A stretch of DNA of 10,473 bases, taken from positions 1 through 10,473 of the forward strand of contig JALRDG010000029.1 of assembly GCA_023257055.1 (NCBI GenBank), given 5' to 3'. Position numbers and translations under genes: made by a program. This DNA comes from Candidatus Saccharimonadia bacterium. GTDB lineage: Bacteria > Patescibacteriota > Saccharimonadia > Saccharimonadales > Saccharimonadaceae. The notes under the pieces are model-generated. The model saw only the letters and a list, made by a program, of their open reading frames with translations. It ran no database searches and was not told where the DNA came from. Of this stretch, positions 6,094-10,473 are shown piece by piece (within the stretch, counting starts at the first letter, position 1; each line of letters begins with the position of its first letter).

Positions 6094-7074
6094 TTAAATT
6101 TTCAGGTAGCGTCGCGTTGCAAGAAGCGAAGATACGACACCAATGAGTGCACCTAGAAGCACCATACCCAACAAGACAAAGCCGACATACATTGTTACCG
6201 CACTAATCGTAGGCTGGATCGCCACGCCGTACTCAAGCAGAACGTCTTTCAGCAGATACAGGGCCACGACGCCGATAATCGTCGCAACAATTGCCGCAAT
6301 TACACCGTAGACAATCGCCTCAACGAGAAATGGTCCGCGAATAAAGCTACGGTCGGCACCAATAAGCTTCATCATTTGAATCTCTTCTTTGCGGTTAAAA
6401 ATTGCCATGCGAATCGTATTAAAGACGATGAGTGACGAAATTGTGACGAAAATCAATGTCGCAGCCAAGCCGGCACGTTCAGCCAAAGTAACGCCGCTAG
6501 CAATCGATTTGATAGCTTCCCGGCGCTCGCCAGCAAATGATGGCGGACGAGCTTCGTCGATGTGGTCTTTCAGTGTTGCATTCGTCTTAACAAACGTATC
6601 TAACTGAGATACGTCATTGATATCACGCAGTGCGATACGGAGCGTTGCCGGATAGCGATTCGAAGCCTCTTCAATTGCATTCAAAATTTCTTCGTCACTA
6701 CTGTTTTGCTTCGCGTTATCTTGTCTTGCCTGTGCTGCGCTAATGTATCGTACGGACTTTACATTTGATAACTGCCGCAATTCTTCTGATATTTGCTTAG
6801 CTTCCTCATCTGTCGTATCGTTCTCTAGATAAATCGACATGTCCACCTGATCGCTCACCGTCTGGACGGTATCAAGCAGAACATTACGAGCTGCCAAGGT
6901 TGCGAAGACAATTAGTAGTGTAATGGTCATAACTGCCGTCGCGGCAACCGTCAGCCAAGTATTACGAGAGAAGTTATTAATCCCATAACGACACATCCGC
7001 AAGAAGGTCAGCATCTTGCGACGATTACGCTTTTGGGCGGCAAATGACTTAGCATCCATTTTTCGCTTGCTCAT
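6094..7074 (-). CDS. ftsX: Cell-division protein FtsX, permease-like partner of FtsE
   Basis: A 326-residue protein with FtsX topology: a basic cytoplasmic N-terminus (1-38, many Lys/Arg), TM1 about 40-62, an extracellular domain about 64-199, then TM2 (200-221), TM3 (about 247-275) and TM4 (about 292-318). The FtsX/MacB-type segment FNRKEEIQMMKLIGADRSFI (226-245) between TM2 and TM3 is the typical cytoplasmic loop that contacts the ATPase. FtsX does not transport; it passes the ATP-driven motion of FtsE to wall hydrolases outside. Its ATG overlaps the ftsE stop by four bases (ATGA), implying coupled translation. The outward domain should bind the coiled coil of the CHAP hydrolase coded next. 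Length is within the usual 300-350 range. Confidence 0.96.
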   Translation of the reverse strand: MSKRKMDAKSFAAQKRNRRKMLTFLRMCRYGINNFSRNTWLTVAATAVMTITLLIVFATLAARNVLLDTVQTVSDQVDMSIYLENDTTDEEAKQISEELRQLSNVKSVRYISAAQARQDNAKQNSSDEEILNAIEEASNRYPATLRIALRDINDVSQLDTFVKTNATLKDHIDEARPPSFAGERREAIKSIASGVTLAERAGLAATLIFVTISSLIVFNTIRMAIFNRKEEIQMMKLIGADRSFIRGPFLVEAIVYGVIAAIVATIIGVVALYLLKDVLLEYGVAIQPTISAVTMYVGFVLLGMVLLGALIGVVSSLLATRRYLKI

Positions 7075-7754
7075 TGTCGGTAACTCCCCTGTGCTTGGTC
7101 GCCAACAACTTTACCGTGTTCGATAGTGATGACGCGTCGCTTCAAACGATTTACAATTTCAACGTTATGAGTTGTAAGTAGTACGGTCGTACCGTATTTG
7201 TTAATTTTTTCAAGTAATCGAACAATATCCCAACTATGCTTCGGATCTAGGTTCCCTGTTGGCTCGTCGGCGATGAGAATTTTTGGCTGACGAACAACGG
7301 CACGAGCAATGGCCACACGCTGCCGTTCACCACCTGATAGCTGGTGAGGAAAGTTCTTCTCTTTCCCCGTTAATCCTACTAGTTCAATCACCTTTGGTAC
7401 GGTGTTCTTAATTTCGCGATTTGTCATGCCAGCAATTTCCAGCGCAAAGGCAACGTTTTCGAACACGGTGCGCTGCGGCAAAAGCTTAAAGTCCTGAAAA
7501 ACAACCCCAATTTTACGGCGCAACAAAGGAATGTGTTTGTCTTTTAGAGTGTCATAATCAATGCCACCGACAACAATTTTTCCGCTTGATGGCTTTTCCT
7601 CACGTGTAAGTAACTTTAGGAGTGTCGATTTGCCTGCACCACTGGTACCGACGATAATAACAAACTCTTTCGGTTCCACATGCAGCGAAATCCGATTGAG
7701 TGCCGGCTTCATGTCCTTGCCGTACGTCTTCGTTACCCTATCTAATAGAATCAT
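7071..7754 (-). CDS. ftsE: Cell-division ATP-binding protein FtsE
   Basis: A 227-residue ABC ATPase with every catalytic motif intact: Walker A GTSGAGKST (36-44), Q-loop Q87 (VVFQDFK), signature LSGGERQRVAIARA (139-152), Walker B ILIADEP with D163/E164, D-loop NLD (168-170) and switch H196 (TTHN). Near the N-terminus, TKTYGKDMKPALNRISLHV is typical of FtsE. It sits on the inner face of the membrane bound to FtsX and powers activation of septal peptidoglycan hydrolases. It heads the minus-strand cluster; an in-frame TGA four codons upstream rules out a longer protein. AAAGG lies five bases before the ATG, but the strong promoter just upstream would start the mRNA inside or after it, so translation may be nearly leaderless. 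Confidence 0.97.
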   Translation of the reverse strand: MILLDRVTKTYGKDMKPALNRISLHVEPKEFVIIVGTSGAGKSTLLKLLTREEKPSSGKIVVGGIDYDTLKDKHIPLLRRKIGVVFQDFKLLPQRTVFENVAFALEIAGMTNREIKNTVPKVIELVGLTGKEKNFPHQLSGGERQRVAIARAVVRQPKILIADEPTGNLDPKHSWDIVRLLEKINKYGTTVLLTTHNVEIVNRLKRRVITIEHGKVVGDQAQGSYRQ

Positions 7755-7765
7755 TTCTACCTTTC

Positions 7766-7792
7766 ATTATAGCATACTGTTTACGCTGTCAA
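7766..7792 (-). promoter_or_regulatory. Promoter of the ftsEX cluster
   Basis: Minus strand: perfect TATAAT (7766-7771) preceded by TGC (extended -10), and TTGACA (7787-7792) with a short 15-bp spacer; shifting the -35 by one base gives 16. The predicted start near 7759 leaves about a 5-base leader before the ATG at 7754. It lies just after the terminator of the gene upstream. Confidence 0.75.
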
Positions 7793-7809
7793 ATAGTCAT
7801 CGTTACAAG

Positions 7810-7845
7810 AAAAACTCCCCAGTCCGACCGAAGTCAAACTGGGGA
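7810..7845 (-). terminator. Strong rho-independent terminator with C(UUCG)G tetraloop
   Basis: In the minus-strand RNA a 13-bp stem (7816-7828 with 7833-7845, including two G-U pairs) is capped by UUCG closed by C-G, the very stable tetraloop. After one more base comes TTTTT (7810-7814). It ends the transcript of the small membrane protein and insulates the ftsE promoter some 20 bp further on. The 50 bases between it and the upstream stop codon hold nothing I can support. Confidence 0.88.
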
Positions 7846-7895
7846 AAACTGCTATTAATGACGTGACGGAAGCACTACGGCAGATGTATGCTCAT

Positions 7896-8135
7896 TCATT
7901 TCCGCCTTCGACTCACCTGGCGCTTCTCAATGGCAGCTTCAGCCATACCGAGTACGCCCGCCAAAAAGTACCATATGCAGCCAACCGCAACAAGGGCGCC
8001 TACAAGATACTTAATCCATACCGGTAGCCCCGCCTCATCGGCCGCAAGAACAGATACAGCCAACACGGCACCCAGGATTCCCAGTACGATTCTGCTAAAG
8101 CTCTTCATGATTGAGTTTTCATGAGATTGATTCAT
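7896..8135 (-). CDS. Small two-helix membrane protein of unknown function
   Basis: A 79-residue protein from the ATG at 8135. It has a hydrophobic segment at about 16-31 (RIVLGILGAVLAVSVLAAD), a short outside stretch, a second at about 42-65 (WIKYLVGALVAVGC then IWYFLAGVLGMAE), and a very basic tail, KRQVSRRRK. This predicts two TM helices with the C-terminus inside; the first helix could be a signal peptide, since LAAD resembles a cleavage site. I do not recognise the family. In-frame starts also exist at 8144 (ATG) and 8138 (GTG). AGAAGG touches the first, is six bases from the GTG and nine from the chosen ATG, so the first is unlikely. It is a single-gene transcript with its own promoter under a perfect dyad and a strong terminator, between gltS and ftsE. 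Confidence 0.65.
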   Translation of the reverse strand: MNQSHENSIMKSFSRIVLGILGAVLAVSVLAADEAGLPVWIKYLVGALVAVGCIWYFLAGVLGMAEAAIEKRQVSRRRK

Positions 8136-8157
8136 CACGTTCATCCTTCTAATGTGC

Positions 8158-8187
8158 GACAGATACGCTCATTACAGCGTATCTGTC
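8158..8187. promoter_or_regulatory. Perfect 12+12 bp dyad over the small-protein promoter, candidate operator
   Basis: GACAGATACGCT (8158-8169) and AGCGTATCTGTC (8176-8187) are exact inverted copies around a 6-bp centre. The dyad covers the -10 box (8171-8176) and the predicted transcription start, the place where a dimeric repressor would block transcription. It follows the gltS stop by 17 bases and could alternatively be a gltS 3' hairpin, but there is no U-run. Confidence 0.5.
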
Positions 8188-8199
8188 TAATTTTGTCAA
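8171..8199 (-). promoter_or_regulatory. Promoter of the small membrane protein gene
   Basis: Minus strand: TTGACA (8194-8199), 17-bp spacer, TGTAAT (8171-8176). The predicted start near 8164 gives a leader of about 28 bases containing AGAAGG at 8145-8150. Confidence 0.7.
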
Positions 8200-8203
8200 T
8201 CTA

Positions 8204-9544
8204 TCATTTACGCCCGAAATACAACAATCCGAACAACATCCAACCGAGGCATATAGCACCAGTTACGGCGGTAAACAGCGGCAATCCGAGTAGAAGAATA
8301 AGTGGCATAGACAAAGCCGTCACCATTCCTCCACCCATAAGGGGCTCAAACATCAGTTGCTTGTATCCAAATCCTTCAACCGCACCAGTCTTCTGCTTCG
8401 GATCGACCATTTGTGCAAATAACAGCCCAGTGGCTGTCGTTCCGACCGACTGACCAAAACTAATAATCGCATTCGTAAACCAGTGGCGCTTGAACATATG
8501 GCGAGCCAGGAGTACGAAGCACCCCACCGTCCATAACAGTCCGCTCGCTGCCAGGATAAGGAACACAATACCATCCCGTGTAATAAAATCGAGCGACATC
8601 GTACCGATCGCCGTCGTAATAAGCACGCCCAATGCAGCCGCACTGACAATCTCCACTACCGCTCGCGACACAGTAAACCCAAGGCGCGTCCATACAAACT
8701 GCGCGAGCATGCCACCAAACATACAGAACGTAAACACTGGCATATGTCCAAAAATCTCCGCACCGCCTCTTCCCCACGTTACATTTTCGAGCAGAACAAG
8801 TGACCAATAAATGCCGTACCCTCCAGCGACCGCCAGCGCAACTAACACAGATTGACTCAAGAACCGACCAAGCGTCACTTCCTCCCGTAGTTCAATACCT
8901 TTTAAGCGTAAATCTCGGAAGATCTGCCAGGCATGAAACTTCTGCCCTACTGTTTCGGCTGCGTGCATATGCACTGCAAGATTCTTACGTCGCGCCCAGC
9001 TAATCATGACAAAACCGACAGCAAGCGCAGAGAGCAGACTCGTCGTAGCAAGTGCTACTGTCAGCTCCTGTCCAGTCTGAAAATCTAAATCGTTGAAAAC
9101 GGGTATCATACCAGCCGCCGTACCATGACCGCCCTCGAAGCTAATCTCTAGCAGTGCGGCGGTAAGTGGACTTGCGGCAAAAAATGGAATCAGAATAAAG
9201 AGTGTCACTAGGCCGCCAACCGCATAATATCCCCAGGCAAGCATTTGTCCGTACGCCGCCTGCGGTCCGGCAATTCGCCACATGTCGCGCAGCTTCAAGA
9301 GTGGACGCCCGAGAAAAAGCGTGGCGAACACGACATTAATTAGCAGTGCCGGCAGCGGCTGCAGCGGATCGTACACATTGATAGGTACGATATTTGCAAC
9401 CTCAGCACCAAGTGCGAGTAATAGTAACCCCGCACCAACGCTTGTCGGAAGATATGCACGACGAATTAGTGGCATTCGGACCAAAAAATAACCGCCCACA
9501 AGCACGGCAAGAATGACGATATATGAAAGAATGTACTGCATCAC
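8204..9544 (-). CDS. gltS: Sodium/glutamate symporter, GltS family
   Basis: A polytopic protein of 446 residues from a GTG at 9544, or 445 from the adjoining ATG at 9541. It carries the GltS hallmarks in both halves of the inverted-repeat fold: FEGGHGTAAG (136-145), the first re-entrant loop, and FGQSVGTTATGL (363-374), the second. About ten hydrophobic helices are visible, with one long charged cytoplasmic stretch at about 184-228 separating the halves. Family members import glutamate with sodium across the cytoplasmic membrane; the exact substrate here is not proven. It is somewhat longer than the roughly 400 residues of E. coli GltS, mainly in the middle loop. Uptake of a ready-made amino acid would suit a reduced, host-dependent cell. 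A promoter lies in the 35-bp gap after the TPM gene, with its -10 box so close that the mRNA would start at or just before the start codon. Confidence 0.9.
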   Translation of the reverse strand: MMQYILSYIVILAVLVGGYFLVRMPLIRRAYLPTSVGAGLLLLALGAEVANIVPINVYDPLQPLPALLINVVFATLFLGRPLLKLRDMWRIAGPQAAYGQMLAWGYYAVGGLVTLFILIPFFAASPLTAALLEISFEGGHGTAAGMIPVFNDLDFQTGQELTVALATTSLLSALAVGFVMISWARRKNLAVHMHAAETVGQKFHAWQIFRDLRLKGIELREEVTLGRFLSQSVLVALAVAGGYGIYWSLVLLENVTWGRGGAEIFGHMPVFTFCMFGGMLAQFVWTRLGFTVSRAVVEIVSAAALGVLITTAIGTMSLDFITRDGIVFLILAASGLLWTVGCFVLLARHMFKRHWFTNAIISFGQSVGTTATGLLFAQMVDPKQKTGAVEGFGYKQLMFEPLMGGGMVTALSMPLILLLGLPLFTAVTGAICLGWMLFGLLYFGRK

Positions 9545-9550
9545 CTACCC

Positions 9551-9578
9551 AGTGTAGCATAAGGTTTTTACCGGGCAA
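9551..9578 (-). promoter_or_regulatory. Promoter of gltS
   Basis: Minus strand: TTGCCC (9573-9578), 16-bp spacer ending in TGC (extended -10), TACACT (9551-9556). A start seven bases after the -10 box falls on the GTG at 9544; the ATG at 9541 would have a 3-base leader. GGGTAGG lies between but would be mostly outside the RNA. Confidence 0.55.
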
Positions 9579-9579
9579 G

Positions 9580-10473
9580 TTACCAGCTGCCGCTACTGCC
9601 GCCGCCACCAAATCCACCACCTCCGAAGCTACCGCCTCCGCTTGATCCGCCACCAAACCCACCGAAGCCACCACCCGCCCACCAGCTAGGGTCGTGTCCT
9701 TCCCGACGAGATCGTTTATAGTTTTTTGACACACCATAATCAAACATGAGACCAAAAATCACTAACACAACAAGCCCTATAAGCGCCCAGGTAGCAAAGC
9801 CTGCAGCCAGAATAAGTAATCCGCCACCAATCGCTCCGATAACGCCGCCAGCCCACCAGCTTTTTGAACGCCCAAGAATCGAGCCAAACCAGCTCAAGAG
9901 AGGAAACAAAAAGAACAGGCCAAATAAAATCATTTCACCAGTAGACGCGGCCTTGGCCGGCTGTTCATTTGGAATGGCACTCTTGTCGCCAGCCGCCGCC
10001 GATAAAATCTGATGCGTGGCGCGAAAAATGCCCCCATAATAATCACCCTCCTGAAAAGCTGGCGCAAGTGTATTTCTAATTACTCTTCCGCTCTCGGCAT
10101 CAGTGATATCACCTTCCTGTCCCCGACCAACTTCAATTCGAACTCGGCGGTCATCCTTGGCGATAAAAAGCAATACACCATTGCTTTTGTCTTTTTCGCC
10201 AACACCCCACGAGCGCGCTACTTTAAGAGAATATTGCTCGAGAGATTCGCCCTGTAACGAAGGAACGATCAGGATTGCCATCTGAATATTCTTATGCGTT
10301 CGTGCATTATTGATACGCTGTGATAGCGCATTAATTTGATCTTCAGTGAGCGTCTCCGTCTGGTCTACAACTGGCCGCTCTAGCGGCGGACGTGGCGGAA
10401 CATCGAGCGCACCAGCCGTCACACCGACAAGCGTCGCTAACAGTACCAAAAATACTGCTAGCGAATATCTATG
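9580..10473 (-). CDS. TPM-domain membrane protein (YgcG-like) with glycine-rich tail, 5' end cut by window edge
   Basis: The reading frame stays open to the right edge, giving 297 visible residues. The first in-window start codon (TTG at 10449) lies inside a hydrophobic signal sequence that continues upstream (HRYSLAVF then LVLLATLVGVTAGA), so the true start is beyond the edge. After cleavage comes a TPM domain (about 35-155: VDQTETLTEDQINALSQRI, then AILIVPSLQG, ARSWGVGEKDKSNGVLLFIA and RRVRIEVGRG). Three hydrophobic segments follow (about 178-196, 203-220, 222-238), then a basic stretch and a tail of Gly, Ser and Phe ending GGSSGSW. The TPM domain faces outside. Plant TPM proteins act in photosystem repair; the bacterial role is unsettled. 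It lies 35 bp upstream of gltS with no terminator between, so some read-through into gltS is possible. Confidence 0.9.
   Translation of the reverse strand, partial: HRYSLAVFLVLLATLVGVTAGALDVPPRPPLERPVVDQTETLTEDQINALSQRINNARTHKNIQMAILIVPSLQGESLEQYSLKVARSWGVGEKDKSNGVLLFIAKDDRRVRIEVGRGQEGDITDAESGRVIRNTLAPAFQEGDYYGGIFRATHQILSAAAGDKSAIPNEQPAKAASTGEMILFGLFFLFPLLSWFGSILGRSKSWWAGGVIGAIGGGLLILAAGFATWALIGLVVLVIFGLMFDYGVSKNYKRSRREGHDPSWWAGGGFGGFGGGSSGGGSFGGGGFGGGGSSGSW

Noticed and set aside
6076..6104. Plus-strand promoter starting with TTGACA at 6076
   Set aside because: No acceptable -10 box at 16-18 bp and no plus-strand gene follows.
7855..7899. 14-codon minus-strand frame overlapping the stop of the small membrane protein by ATGA
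   Set aside because: Too short to support, with no ribosome site of its own; probably only spacer before the terminator.
8460..8807. Alternative minus and plus frames inside gltS
   Set aside because: Shadows of the GltS reading frame with no family features and Cys/Trp/Tyr-rich nonsense composition.
9583..9680. Tandem-repeat-like GC-rich DNA
   Set aside because: It encodes the glycine/serine-rich tail normal for TPM/YgcG-type proteins; not a separate repeat element.
10447..10449. TTG as start codon of the TPM protein
   Set aside because: It falls within the hydrophobic signal sequence and the frame is open to the window edge, so the real start lies outside.
1..10473. CRISPR arrays, insertion sequences, tRNA or rRNA genes
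   Set aside because: No spaced direct repeats, transposase-like frames or structured RNA genes were seen; gaps are all shorter than about 150 bases and explained by promoters and hairpins.

Overview
The window looks like chromosome from a small-genome bacterium of the Patescibacteria (CPR), most likely Candidatus Saccharibacteria (TM7). This is an inference from gene content and protein style: an FtsEX pair next to a PcsB-like CHAP hydrolase, a TRM11-type methyltransferase with an unusual motif IV, very tight packing, and the standard genetic code with UGA used as a stop. No marker such as rRNA is present to prove it. I see no mobile element, CRISPR array, tRNA or rRNA, and no gene-free stretch longer than about 150 bases.

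Left part (1-3123). A flippase-like membrane protein (minus, cut by the left edge) and a TRM11-family methyltransferase (plus) diverge from a 22-bp gap. A 12-bp palindrome there supplies mirror-image -10 boxes, each placed so that transcription would begin on the A of the start codon. Next come a small lipoprotein (minus) and the ribosomal protein L27 gene rpmA (plus), with back-to-back consensus promoters. Hairpin terminators close the convergent ends.

Centre (3124-7754, all minus, read right to left). The order is ftsE, ftsX (ATGA overlap), a secreted coiled-coil/CHAP peptidoglycan hydrolase, an S41 carboxy-terminal processing protease, and a stand-alone receiver-domain response regulator. 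In Gram-positive bacteria FtsEX is known to activate PcsB-type hydrolases across the membrane. This cluster therefore reads as a cell-separation and cell-wall remodelling module, with a protease that may trim the hydrolase or other wall proteins. Hairpins between ftsX and the hydrolase gene, and between that gene and the protease gene, are fully paired only in the minus-strand RNA, through G-U pairs. This suggests expression is separated within the cluster.

Right part (7755-10473, all minus). A small two-TM protein has a promoter covered by a perfect 12+12 bp dyad and ends at a C(UUCG)G terminator just before the ftsE promoter. Further right are a GltS-family sodium/glutamate symporter and a TPM-domain membrane protein with a glycine-rich tail, whose N-terminus lies beyond the right edge.

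A recurring feature is that several genes (flippase, methyltransferase, CHAP hydrolase, gltS, receiver, and nearly ftsE) have a -10 box ending only 6-11 bases before the start codon. These would give leaderless or near-leaderless mRNAs, while rpmA, the lipoprotein, the protease and the small membrane protein have conventional leaders with Shine-Dalgarno-like sequences.
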